Source: Candidatus Melainabacteria bacterium
GTDB lineage: Bacteria > Cyanobacteriota > Vampirovibrionia > Obscuribacterales > Obscuribacteraceae
Direction of reading: 5' to 3'
Assembly (NCBI GenBank): GCA_003963305.1
Contig: RXJR01000026.1
Coordinates: 1-64,000 of the forward strand
DNA length: 64,000 nt
The translations under genes and the position numbers were made by a program. Shown piece by piece: positions 1 through 8,086 of this stretch (the stretch's first letter is position 1; each line of letters opens with the position of its first letter). The notes beneath the pieces were generated by a model that ran no database searches, had not been told where the DNA came from, and saw nothing but the letters and a program-made list of their open reading frames with translations.

Positions 1-234
1 GATGTGAGTGGCCGTCAAGTGTGTTCTCGATGGCCGCCTGTTCTCGTTGCGGGTGGTCGCCCTGGCGCGAAATTCACAACGACAATTAGAACTGCGCCTT
101 TTTGGGTGTGTCTAACGACAACTAAAACCGTTTTTAACGACAATTAGAATTGCGGGTTGAAGAACCTCGAAAGCCTCGCCAGTACTTGATGACGTAACCT
201 TAGGTTGTTACGGCACCTGGACTGGGGAACATCG

Positions 235-1698
235 ATGACTTGCACAAAGGCGCAGGTACGCAAATTCATGCGATTTCGCAAAACACACTCCTTCGAAGTG
301 GCGGCTGCGAAAGCAGGCATGTCCGAGAACACGGCACGAAAATACTTCAAACAGGGAGGTCAGATTTTGCCAACACCAGATCGTGACTATCGCACACGCC
401 AAGACCCTTTCAGCGAAGTTTGGAATGAGCTGCAGTCGATGCTTGAGAAAGACAGTGGTCTCGAAGCAAAGACGCTTATGCAGTGGCTGTTGGAGAGGTA
501 TCCGGACAAATTCAAACAAGCACATTTGAGAACTCTCCAGCGTCGCGTTTGTAATTGGCGTGCACTGAATGGTCCAGACAAAGAAATTTTCTTTCCGCAA
601 AATCTTCAACCAGGTAGGCAGAGTCAAAGTGACTACACTAACTGCAACGAGCTGGCGGTAACGATTGTCGGCGAGCCATTCGATCACTTGTTGTTTCACT
701 TTATGCTGCCGTACTCTCGATGGGAATTCGTTTCAATCGCTTTCACGGAAAGTTTTCAGTCATTGACAGACGGTTACGAGCAAGCCGTTGTCGAACTCGG
801 TGGCGTAGCCCCAGAACATCGCACGGACAACCTGGCTGCTGCAGTTCCAATCGGACAGAGAAAAGAATTTCAGAAGCGATGGAAAGACTTTTTGCATCAC
901 TTTCGGGTTACTCCAACGACAAACAACCCGTATCAAAGCAACGAAAATGGTTCGGTTGAAAAATCGCATGATCTTTTGAAGAAGGGCTTGGATCAGCGTT
1001 TGCGATTGCGTGGCAGTAGGGAATTTCCAACACGCAACTCGTACGAAGAGTTCATATCTGCCTACGTTGAACGACGAAACCGGGAGAGAAAGGAGCGGGT
1101 AGCAGAAGAACTTTGCCTTCTTCGAGAGCTGCCACGACGAAATTGGAGTGCGCCGCAGGAGCTTGTGGTAACAGTCCGACCATGGAGCACTGTCACTATT
1201 TTGAAGAGCCTGTACTCGGTTCCGAGCAGGCTGGTTGGGGCGAAGTTGCAGGCTCTGGTTTACGCACAAAAAGTTGAACTCTACTACGGTAAAAAACTTG
1301 TTCAAGAGATGGAGCGAGTGCGCCCAGGGGAGAATGCGATCAACTATCGACATGTAATTGGACATCTATTGCGCAAGCCGGGTGCATTCGAAAATTACAA
1401 ATTCCGTGATGAGCTGTTTCCGAGCGCCACTTTCCGACGGGCTTTTGACGTACTGTCTGAAGCAGGCAAAAGCGACAAGGAGTACTTAAAGCTTCTGAGT
1501 GTGGCAGCGTTAGATGGCGAGCATCATGTTGAAACAGCGTTGAACATCTTGATTGAGCTTTGCGAGCTGCCTACCGCCGACGCTGTGAAAGCCCTGCTGG
1601 TGACCAAGCATGCTGTGCCGGATGTCACTGTCCAACAGCCAAATCTTTCAATCTACGACGGATTGTTGAATAGTCACCTGGTCGGAGTTATGTCATGA
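235..1698 (+). CDS. istA: IS21-family transposase IstA
   Basis: This is the DDE-type transposase that cuts and joins the ends of the IS21 element. The protein is about 487 residues if it starts at the ATG at 235; an in-frame TTG at 205 would add 10. The N-terminal 40 residues form a helix-turn-helix (KAGMSENTARKYF), followed by an RNase H-like integrase core with QSDYTN and later HRTDNL and NGSVEK stretches that supply the acidic residues. The C-terminal part has the basic beta-barrel-like region usual in IstA. The stop overlaps the istB start by four bases (ATGA), implying coupled translation. Length and order match the family. Confidence 0.92.
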   Translation: MTCTKAQVRKFMRFRKTHSFEVAAAKAGMSENTARKYFKQGGQILPTPDRDYRTRQDPFSEVWNELQSMLEKDSGLEAKTLMQWLLERYPDKFKQAHLRTLQRRVCNWRALNGPDKEIFFPQNLQPGRQSQSDYTNCNELAVTIVGEPFDHLLFHFMLPYSRWEFVSIAFTESFQSLTDGYEQAVVELGGVAPEHRTDNLAAAVPIGQRKEFQKRWKDFLHHFRVTPTTNNPYQSNENGSVEKSHDLLKKGLDQRLRLRGSREFPTRNSYEEFISAYVERRNRERKERVAEELCLLRELPRRNWSAPQELVVTVRPWSTVTILKSLYSVPSRLVGAKLQALVYAQKVELYYGKKLVQEMERVRPGENAINYRHVIGHLLRKPGAFENYKFRDELFPSATFRRAFDVLSEAGKSDKEYLKLLSVAALDGEHHVETALNILIELCELPTADAVKALLVTKHAVPDVTVQQPNLSIYDGLLNSHLVGVMS

Positions 1699-2474
1699 CT
1701 GAAAAAGCAAACAGACAAGAACAGCTGGACGGCATGCTCATGGGATTTCATTTGCCATCGTTCAAAAAGCACTATCTGACTTATGCTCGGAAATCAGAAT
1801 TAGAGAAGCTTGACCACGTAGCCTATCTGTTTGAGCTGAGTAGGACAGAACAGGAAGACAGATACAACAGAAAAACGGAGAGATTGATCAAGGAGGCAAA
1901 ACTGCCAGCTGGCAAAAGGCTCGACCTCTTTGATTTGAGTAACGTACCGAGTTTGTCTCCAAGCAAAGTCAGCGAACTTGCGACAGGCAAATGTCTCGAT
2001 GCCTGCGAGAACGTCTTGATTTTCGGGAACCCTGGAACGGGCAAAACACATCTCGCAGTCTCGCTTGCTCGCGAGTGGTGCCTAATCGGAAGACGAACCT
2101 ATTTCATCACCGCAGCAAAGCTGGTGCAAGAGCTGCTAAAAGCAAAACGGGACCTGAAGCTGAATTCGCTACTGAGCAAGTTGGACAAGTATGAAGCCTT
2201 GATCATTGACGACCTCTCCTACATTCCACAAGAACGTGATGAGACCGATGTGCTATTTGTCCTGCTCGCTGAGCGCTACGAACGTCGCAGCGTCGTCATC
2301 ACTAGCAATCTTCCGTTCTCAAAATGGGACACTATTTTCAAAGATCCGATCACCGCAATGGCAGCTGTCGACAGGTTGGTACACCATTCAACGATCTTGG
2401 AATTGAACGGTGAAAGTTTTCGAGCAACTGCCGCCTCTAGAAAAAAGGCTGCAGCTAAAAATGTTGAATTCTAG
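1695..2474 (+). CDS. istB: IS21-family helper ATPase IstB
   Basis: This is the AAA+ ATPase that helps IstA select target DNA. The 259-residue protein has a family-typical length. The Walker A motif GNPGTGKT lies at residues 111-118 and the Walker B stretch ALIIDDLSY at about 168-176. The N-terminal 70 residues are helical and charged, as in other IstB/DnaC-like proteins. The start ATG overlaps the istA stop. The gene ends just before the right terminal repeat at 2477. No lesion is visible. Confidence 0.93.
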   Translation: MTEKANRQEQLDGMLMGFHLPSFKKHYLTYARKSELEKLDHVAYLFELSRTEQEDRYNRKTERLIKEAKLPAGKRLDLFDLSNVPSLSPSKVSELATGKCLDACENVLIFGNPGTGKTHLAVSLAREWCLIGRRTYFITAAKLVQELLKAKRDLKLNSLLSKLDKYEALIIDDLSYIPQERDETDVLFVLLAERYERRSVVITSNLPFSKWDTIFKDPITAMAAVDRLVHHSTILELNGESFRATAASRKKAAAKNVEF

Positions 2475-2519
2475 AAACCCGCAATTCTAATTGTCGTTCA
2501 AACTCAATTTAATTTGACG

Positions 2520-3155
2520 TTACTCAACTGTCCTGAAAACTGCTCTTACACGACCGTCTGGACTCGGAGCGTAAGCAATTTGAACGTCCCTTTCAAAATG
2601 AATGATACTGTCTCGCAAGTCTCGACTTTCTTCAAACCAATCATTAGAGCAGATTAGTTCGGTTAATTCGGCTCCAATCAAGTTGCGCACACGATTTGGC
2701 TCATTTTGACATTGCGTTCGCAGCTGGCTGTAGGTTTCTTTCAACTGTTTCGATTTCGACGCAGAATCGCTTATTGTTTTTGCGACGGCATCAAACATAG
2801 ATCTAATTTCAGCGTGAAATGCGTGAATATCGGTTTTAAGATACGCATGCCAATGGTCCGTTGAAAGCCCTTGTTGCTGCCACTGAACTGTTAGCCACTG
2901 AATCTTGTGCATTATGGTGACGATGGTGTCAAAATCATTTCCGAGAATGAACATTCGTTCGCAGAATTGGTCTCCTTTATGTCCGTATCCTTGCCAGTTG
3001 GGATCTTGATGAGGCATGGCTCTATTAACTTGACCCAATCCAAAATAGTAGAAAAATTCACCATGTAACGGACTATTCTCAGAGTTGTTATCTTCAAGGA
3101 TAAGACGCAGTTCGCTCAATGCAGCTGCATTTTCAATTTGACTTTGATTTTTCAC
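2520..3155 (-). CDS. HEPN-like hypothetical protein
   Basis: This 211-residue protein is largely helical. Near its C-terminus it carries RDSIIH (about residues 180-185), an R-x4-H motif as found in HEPN-superfamily ribonucleases, in a setting (DLRDSIIHFERD) resembling Cthe_2314-type HEPN proteins. That assignment is pattern-based only. It ends about 20 bp from the IS21 right end, which might have clipped downstream sequence. It lies 30 bp downstream of another minus-strand gene (3186-3671), so the two probably share a transcript. A toxin or anti-phage role is a hypothesis; no neighbouring antitoxin family was recognised. Confidence 0.6.
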   Translation of the reverse strand: MKNQSQIENAAALSELRLILEDNNSENSPLHGEFFYYFGLGQVNRAMPHQDPNWQGYGHKGDQFCERMFILGNDFDTIVTIMHKIQWLTVQWQQQGLSTDHWHAYLKTDIHAFHAEIRSMFDAVAKTISDSASKSKQLKETYSQLRTQCQNEPNRVRNLIGAELTELICSNDWFEESRDLRDSIIHFERDVQIAYAPSPDGRVRAVFRTVE

Positions 3156-3185
3156 GTATCAACAAGCTTCTATCTCTGTTGCAGT

Positions 3186-3671
3186 TTAGTCAGCGAACGA
3201 ACTGTATTCTACGATGATGGAGTATTCAATCGGGAGCATACATCTGCTGTTACCAGGTCTTGTTTCGCCGCCGTGCTTTCCTTCGCAGTGAGTCGATTTA
3301 GAAATAGTACTTTGACGATTTCTAACTAATTCAATAATCTCACCCTCTAGATCTAGACCTCCACGGCTGCAATTATCTGAATTCTCATAACGACACGGAA
3401 AATGAAAATAAGCTCTGTCATCACTGCGATAAGAGCGTGGAACCGTTCTCGGTCCACCACCCAGTTCTTCCTCAGGCTTCTCGTGAATCTCTATGGATAT
3501 GCGATTAACGCTGGGAAATCGCTCTTTCATTAGTTGAGCCCGTCCAATATTATCCAGCCGTTGCCTCTGCCACAGCGGTAGTTGATTTCGATCTTTGCGC
3601 ATGTCTTTATATGCCTTCTTATCAATTAACGAGTCGTACCTGACTATACAGAGTGATTTTGAAGAAAGCAC
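3186..3671 (-). CDS. hypothetical protein upstream of HEPN-like gene
   Basis: This unrecognised protein has up to 161 residues. The GTG start at 3671 lacks a clear ribosome-binding site. The in-frame ATG at 3602 has AGAAGG about 11 bases upstream and may be the true start (138 residues). The sequence is hydrophilic, with a Gly-rich turn (EELGGGPRTVPRS) and several Cys and His residues in the C-terminal half (PCRYENSDNC, THCEGKHGG), which could bind metal. It is followed by the HEPN-like gene in the same direction, so an operon is likely. No function is assigned. Confidence 0.5.
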   Translation of the reverse strand: MLSSKSLCIVRYDSLIDKKAYKDMRKDRNQLPLWQRQRLDNIGRAQLMKERFPSVNRISIEIHEKPEEELGGGPRTVPRSYRSDDRAYFHFPCRYENSDNCSRGGLDLEGEIIELVRNRQSTISKSTHCEGKHGGETRPGNSRCMLPIEYSIIVEYSSFAD

Positions 3672-4230
3672 TGTGGCAGATCTACCCCTGAAACCAATAC
3701 AGAGGTCGTCACTTCTGCCGCTACAAAATATCCATCGAGTTCATTATTAGCGCATCATCGGGTGGATATAAGCCGATTCAAAAAACAAGTTTTTTTACTT
3801 TTGACTTCTCTCTGCTGGCAAACCAGGATATTGGGTTCGCGAAGTTATTGGTTCAAATAACAGGGTATCAAGAGCGATCCACGTGAGCCAACATTCGATG
3901 CACTCTTTCTACGCAGCACAGCAAAAGTATCGCAGAGTATCGAAATTTGCAACTCAAAAACAATCACTGGTGAACAGGCAACAGAATTCACAAGTTCCGC
4001 ATACTTCTCAATTGCGGTCAATATCAAAACTTTCGAGCAAGCTAAACAAGTTTCAGCAAGGTTGCTATGTTGTTCAAACTTTCAATCGTCAAAATATAGA
4101 TGCTGCAATTCGCGTGGAAGGCGACCGGGTTTGTAACGTGTTTCACTTAAGCTTTCTCGAACGTTTTGCGATTGTACAAAAAATAAAATCCAAGTCACTG
4201 TGGAATTGTGCAACCGGTCTAATACTTGGT
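3672..4230. other. intergenic region, no confident gene
   Basis: About 560 bases separate two minus-strand genes. A plus-strand frame from a GTG at 3883 to 4272 is open for 129 codons. It has no ribosome-binding site, an odd Gln/Ser/Lys-rich composition, and overlaps the end of the next gene, so it is not called. AT-rich stretches near 3780-3800 could hold the promoter of the minus-strand pair, but no convincing -35/-10 pair was fixed. Confidence 0.5.
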
Positions 4231-4524
4231 CTAATATTTAATCACGCAACTCGTAAACTCTTTACGAGTTGAGATGGTTCCAGATCGTAGCCGGTCTTTG
4301 ATCCACTGGCGAATTAGTTTTTGGGTCTCTACACCATTTGCACTATCTTCAATTTTCTCTCTGCTGAAGAAGATGTGATCGCCCTGGTTCGTGATTAGAA
4401 CGGCTCCATCGTAACCGGACAAATTCATAGAAGTCCAACTAAACTCATCAACTCGTGAAGAGTTCGATAACTCAACGAATTGACTAATAATCCACTCTTG
4501 ACCCTTGTCTATTTGATCTCTCAT
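4231..4524 (-). CDS. small hypothetical protein
   Basis: This 97-residue protein starts at the ATG at 4524, preceded by GGGAGG eight bases upstream, which favours it over the in-frame codon at 4566. The sequence (SWTSMNLSGYDGAVLITNQGDHIFFSREKIEDS) suggests a compact alpha/beta domain; the family is not recognised. It is soluble, with no signal peptide. It could be a cargo or immunity-type small protein by size and context only. Confidence 0.55.
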   Translation of the reverse strand: MRDQIDKGQEWIISQFVELSNSSRVDEFSWTSMNLSGYDGAVLITNQGDHIFFSREKIEDSANGVETQKLIRQWIKDRLRSGTISTRKEFTSCVIKY

Positions 4525-4755
4525 TTGTACGCCTCCCAGGAGCTGCTTGAACTCAATTATGCACAATTAGTGCTCACAAAAAACTTGAGAGAACGACATT
4601 CCTCACGCCAGAAGTTTGGTCCCTAAAACCATCCTTTACCCTAACCAAATTTCAAAATTTCATGCTAAATTGGTGGTTACATCGGCATGTCGCCTGAAGC
4701 GGACCAAGCAAATGCTTTAATCACCGCAAGGCCGTGAACCTCGGAGGAGGAACCG

Positions 4756-5211
4756 ATGAAAGAAGAAGTATTAAACGCATGGAGTTGCTCCACCTACTTG
4801 GCGCAAAATGCAATTGCAATAGGCGCCTACGGTGATGCAACGATTCACTACATCGACGCCCTAAATATCGCTTTGCAGTTGAAAGAAAGCGCTCCAATAT
4901 GTTGTGCAGAGACACAAGTAGCGTTGGCGGCTCTAAGTCTAATGGCAGACGAGCCGGGTCTCGCGATTACGCTCCTCACCGACGCCCTGCCAATTTATGC
5001 GCAGACGTATCCGCGCTCTCACAGCAAGATGCTCGAACTGTACCACCTGGTAGCCAACGCGCATCACCATGTGGGGCTGTACGAGACCGCGAGATACTGG
5101 TACGAACTAACTTTGGAAAACATGGCACATTTGCCCTGGAATCACGTCGATAAACAAGTAGTGGCAGAAAATTTTCGTCAGTTACTGGAAAACAAAAAGT
5201 ACGCGGCGTAA
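4756..5211 (+). CDS. TPR-like protein
   Basis: The ATG at 4756 follows a strong GGAGGAGG ribosome-binding site. The 151-residue protein is all-helical with repeated small-Ala/Tyr-Leu patterns (GDATIHYIDALNIAL, LITLLTDALPIYAQ-like, LYETARYWYELTLENM) characteristic of about three tetratricopeptide repeats, so it likely mediates protein contacts. It opens the run of plus-strand genes leading to the relaxase. Another TPR-like gene lies at 20298-20774. No signal peptide is present and no partner can be named. Confidence 0.7.
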   Translation: MKEEVLNAWSCSTYLAQNAIAIGAYGDATIHYIDALNIALQLKESAPICCAETQVALAALSLMADEPGLAITLLTDALPIYAQTYPRSHSKMLELYHLVANAHHHVGLYETARYWYELTLENMAHLPWNHVDKQVVAENFRQLLENKKYAA

Positions 5212-5375
5212 ATAATAAACACTTTCGAAAAACGCTATCAATTTCACAAAACCACCACTAATTTTGGGGAATATGAAGTAACTAAATTGCACATCGGAAA
5301 TGCGATGTCTAATGCGGGAAAAGGATAAGGAATTCTTTTGCGCATAGACCGTAAGAGTCCTCGAAGGAGGGTCCG

Positions 5376-5924
5376 ATGGGTGCAAAGAATCCAAAAAATT
5401 TCGCACGAACATTGCAGCAGCTCGCGCAGATGTTCAGCGACAAACAAGTTTTAAACGAAATCGAAAATCAGATCGATTCGTTCATTCGAAATAACAACGT
5501 CGTGATTGGCGAGTTAGAGGCACGTGCCGCAGCGCTGGACACAGAGTCGTACAAAACAAGTACGTCGCTACCGCTCCATCGCTACAAACGCCTTATAAGC
5601 AACTACAGCGACCTCAATGACGGTCTGGAAGCGGTGCGCAAGTACACGAGAAATTCCCAGTTCGGAATAGTCTCGCAATATATGTCGAAAGAGCTGTGGC
5701 CACTAGTTCTTGAAACCACCTGTCGATATGCCGAAGAGTCGGGAAAACCAGGTTCATCAATTGATGCACTTGCGACGCTCTACGCAACCATCGGCAGGTA
5801 TTCCGGTATGCGCGTTTCAAGTCGCGAGAATTCAACAGTTAAAGGAGTTCAAATCCAATCAAACAAGTCGCCAATTATCGCCATTAGAGATCTCAGAGAC
5901 AATCAAGCGGAGGAAAAAGAATAG
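5376..5924 (+). CDS. hypothetical protein of mobilization gene run
   Basis: The start ATG at 5376 follows GGAGGG with good spacing. The 182-residue protein is soluble and mainly helical, with an amphipathic N-terminal region (FARTLQQLAQMFSDKQVLNEIENQIDSFI) that may form a coiled coil. The family is not recognised. The next gene starts on the base after its stop codon, so it is co-transcribed with the small membrane proteins and, probably, the relaxase genes downstream. A role in transfer is inferred from position only. Confidence 0.65.
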   Translation: MGAKNPKNFARTLQQLAQMFSDKQVLNEIENQIDSFIRNNNVVIGELEARAAALDTESYKTSTSLPLHRYKRLISNYSDLNDGLEAVRKYTRNSQFGIVSQYMSKELWPLVLETTCRYAEESGKPGSSIDALATLYATIGRYSGMRVSSRENSTVKGVQIQSNKSPIIAIRDLRDNQAEEKE

Positions 5925-6365
5925 ATGGAAACAACAATGAACAAAGAAACCGGCACAAACACCAGTCAGCAAAATGACGGTCGGGAGGTGCGACGAAAAA
6001 TAGTAAAAAAACTCAAACCGACAATCATAGCGCTGTTGGCTCTTTGCTGGATGTCGCATTTCGGAAGCACTAGCATGTCGAACGCAGAGCGAAGAAATCG
6101 CGACGAAGCCATTCGCGATGCGATGCAGTACGACATGCTAACAAACGGTACTGCATTCGGTGCATACGCAAGTTCGGGAGCAAACATCGTTCAGCGTTGG
6201 GCAAACGTATCCAACCAGGACGAACAGAAGAGACAGGAAGAAGACCACGGGAGAGCAGTTAATTTCTTCTTTCTCGTTGCCTTCACAGGATTGGGTGCTT
6301 TCTTCCTCGCTGCACCGAAAGGAAAGCAGATGGTTGAGACGTACATCGAAAATGGAATCAAGTAA
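5925..6365 (+). CDS. small membrane protein with two TM segments
   Basis: This 146-residue protein begins immediately after the previous stop. One hydrophobic segment lies near residues 32-47 (IIALLALCWMSHFG) and a second near 112-130 (NFFFLVAFTGLGAFFLA), with a charged loop between. Two-segment membrane proteins of this size occur next to transfer genes, but no family is recognised. It may help form a membrane platform for the downstream coupling ATPase, which has no membrane anchor of its own. That link is inference. Confidence 0.6.
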   Translation: METTMNKETGTNTSQQNDGREVRRKIVKKLKPTIIALLALCWMSHFGSTSMSNAERRNRDEAIRDAMQYDMLTNGTAFGAYASSGANIVQRWANVSNQDEQKRQEEDHGRAVNFFFLVAFTGLGAFFLAAPKGKQMVETYIENGIK

Positions 6366-6402
6366 CAACAAATTCAACAGGATATTTTTAAAGGAGCAAC
6401 AA

Positions 6403-6696
6403 ATGAAATCAGAGCAAAGCAAAGGAAGTTCAGCACCAATCGTTATCGCAATAATTATTGCATTCGTCCTGTGGGTAAAGGCTGAGCGAGCAACGCAATC
6501 AGAGACATCTAGACCCGATGGACAAAAAGTTGGTGACCAGGGAAAGCTGCCGACATCAGGTTATCTCGGTGAATTGGGACTTCAAGATACGTACAAAAAT
6601 CAAAAAAAATTCTGGGGTGATGACACTATCAGCCAAGGAGCTGAGGGCATCGCCGGCCAGATTGGACAAGGTCTGAACAAATTACAGAGCAACTAA
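6403..6696 (+). CDS. small single-pass membrane protein
   Basis: Preferred start is the ATG at 6403, behind AAGGAG at seven to eight bases. The resulting 97-residue protein has a short charged N-terminus, one transmembrane segment (APIVIAIIIAFVLWV, about residues 11-25) and a polar tail rich in Gly, Lys and Gln. It matches no family I know. Its place between other membrane proteins and the relaxase suggests a small accessory subunit of the transfer machinery. Confidence 0.6.
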   Translation: MKSEQSKGSSAPIVIAIIIAFVLWVKAERATQSETSRPDGQKVGDQGKLPTSGYLGELGLQDTYKNQKKFWGDDTISQGAEGIAGQIGQGLNKLQSN

Positions 6697-6757
6697 ATCG
6701 CTCTCAAACGGAATCAAGCAAACACACAACAAACTAACCAAAAGGAAAACAGTTCAA

Positions 6758-7393
6758 ATGAATAACTATTTCAAAGCAAGCCTCTATGCAGTACCGATCT
6801 GGTGGGGCACAGGCGCCGTGGTAACGGAATTGGGACATGCAGTGAGCCTGTATCGTCCTGCGGAATCTGGCTTCATGTGGGCTAATTTAGCGGCACTAGG
6901 GTCGATCTTCTACCTGGCAAATAAGTTCAACAAAAAGGATAAGGCAGAAGATGTGCGCTTGTATCACCGACGCAGAGTCTATTCCACGGAGATGGAAGAG
7001 GCTTTTCGCCTGGTGCAACTGACATTCTCGGGAGCGTACAGCTCGACAAGCCGGTGGGATTTCATGGTGGGCGATCTCAGCTCTGGCATGCTCCAATACT
7101 CAATCAATTGGTATAACGCACTGCCCGGTCGTCCAATCATCACTCAATCCTGTTTAGGGCAAGTGACTATGCACTTCAAAGATGTCTCCGATGACATTCA
7201 GCAGAAGACAGAGGTGACGTATCTCTTCGATACCAACGCTAACACTCTTGAGAGTCGCAAACAGTTTAGAGAGATGGTGAAACATATCGTCGCCAGATTG
7301 GATCATCAAATTCCGAACCATGAAAAAACGTTCTTAACTGAAGCTGAAAAAACAGACTTGAACACCGAATACGAATTGACCGACGGCGACTAA
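6758..7393 (+). CDS. membrane-anchored hypothetical protein
   Basis: This 211-residue protein has two hydrophobic segments in its first 60 residues (about 8-28 and 40-55), then a cytosolic-looking alpha/beta domain of about 140 residues ending in an acidic tail. The family is not recognised. The layout (paired N-terminal TM helices plus soluble domain) resembles the detached anchor part of a VirD4-type coupling protein. The coupling ATPase at 11291 lacks TM helices, so a partnership is plausible but unproven. Confidence 0.6.
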   Translation: MNNYFKASLYAVPIWWGTGAVVTELGHAVSLYRPAESGFMWANLAALGSIFYLANKFNKKDKAEDVRLYHRRRVYSTEMEEAFRLVQLTFSGAYSSTSRWDFMVGDLSSGMLQYSINWYNALPGRPIITQSCLGQVTMHFKDVSDDIQQKTEVTYLFDTNANTLESRKQFREMVKHIVARLDHQIPNHEKTFLTEAEKTDLNTEYELTDGD

Positions 7394-7485
7394 GCCGCAT
7401 CGCTCGACTCCAATAGAAACGCCTTCTGAGAGGCGTAGCCTAAGCAAGGTTTGCCAGGCCGCTTATTTCAGATGTTGGAGGACAT
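7394..7485 (+). promoter_or_regulatory. possible oriT/leader hairpin upstream of relaxosome genes
   Basis: The short gap before the ribbon-helix-helix and relaxase genes contains a perfect hairpin: ACGCCT at 7419-7424, a six-base loop, and AGGCGT at 7431-7436. GGTTTGCCAGGCC follows at about 7445-7458. Transfer origins often lie just upstream of relaxosome genes and contain such hairpins, so this is a candidate oriT. It could equally be an attenuator or terminator of the preceding gene. No nick site can be defined from the sequence alone. Confidence 0.3.
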
Positions 7486-7668
7486 ATGAGCAACAAAAAT
7501 TTTAAATCTGCTTCCTCGGAAGCACAGTCAAATAACCACGAATTTTGCAGTGAACGCGGATGCTATCGCACACTGCATGGCTGGTCACCGAATCGAAAAC
7601 CGCCAACTACGAACGAAGAATTACATCAAGACCCAGCACCAGAAGAGCAAGGTGATGCCGATGAATAG
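7486..7668 (+). CDS. small hypothetical protein overlapping RHH gene
   Basis: A strong TTGGAGGA ribosome-binding site precedes the ATG at 7486. The 60-residue product is polar with one C-x4-C pair (CSERGC) and a Pro-rich end. Its 3' end overlaps the start of the next gene (7655) in another frame, an arrangement that often couples translation. It may be a leader for the relaxosome operon. Its own function is unknown, and expression rather than product may be what matters. Confidence 0.5.
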   Translation: MSNKNFKSASSEAQSNNHEFCSERGCYRTLHGWSPNRKPPTTNEELHQDPAPEEQGDADE

Positions 7669-8086
7669 TCCCAAGATATCCTTTCGTCTCGAATCAGCTT
7701 TGTACGAAGAAGTCAGCCGAATCGCCGCAGCTAACGGCAAGAACATGTCGGAAGCAGCAAGACTTCTGATCGAGAGCGCGGTGATACGACGCTCTGAAGA
7801 AATGACAGACACGCAGTTGCAACTAGTTGAACGTCGACTGAACTACATCGAAAAAAGATTCTCAGCTTTTCTCGTCAAGATTGCTAAGTCAGCGGCACGT
7901 ACTGAATATTTCGCATCAACCATCCTTCTTGAAAGTGCCGGTACCGATGAACAAGGTATGCGCTTACGAGAATTCTTCCGCGATGAAGCTGAAATATTCG
8001 CCGTCAAAGTTCTTAAAATGAAATCGAAAGAAGAAGCAGACAGCACCGACTTTGTTCTACCTGTAAACAAAGGAGAGGCAGCGTAA
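7655..8086 (+). CDS. ribbon-helix-helix relaxosome accessory protein
   Basis: From the ATG at 7655 (a second in-frame ATG at 7661) this is about 143 residues. Residues 3-45 (ISFRLESALYEEVSRIAAANGKNMSEAARLLIESAV) show a beta strand followed by two helices, the ribbon-helix-helix DNA-binding fold of MobC/TraY/Arc-type proteins. A long helical region follows and probably mediates oligomerisation. Its stop codon shares a base with the relaxase start (TAATG), so the two are translated together. The likely role is to bind oriT and recruit the relaxase. Family identity is inferred from fold and context. Confidence 0.7.
   Translation: MPMNSPKISFRLESALYEEVSRIAAANGKNMSEAARLLIESAVIRRSEEMTDTQLQLVERRLNYIEKRFSAFLVKIAKSAARTEYFASTILLESAGTDEQGMRLREFFRDEAEIFAVKVLKMKSKEEADSTDFVLPVNKGEAA

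Larger units (their letters stand above)
73..2500 (+). mobile_element. IS21-family insertion sequence
   Basis: The istA/istB gene pair is bracketed by inverted repeats. The 23-bp stretch at 136-158 is an exact reverse complement of 2477-2499. Related copies lie further out on the left at 78-97 and 113-130. Multiple short repeats at each end are typical of IS21-family transposase binding sites. The right end probably lies near 2500 (a CA dinucleotide at 2499-2500). The left terminus is uncertain between about 73 and 110, and no target duplication could be assigned. Both genes are open, so the element may be active. Confidence 0.85.
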
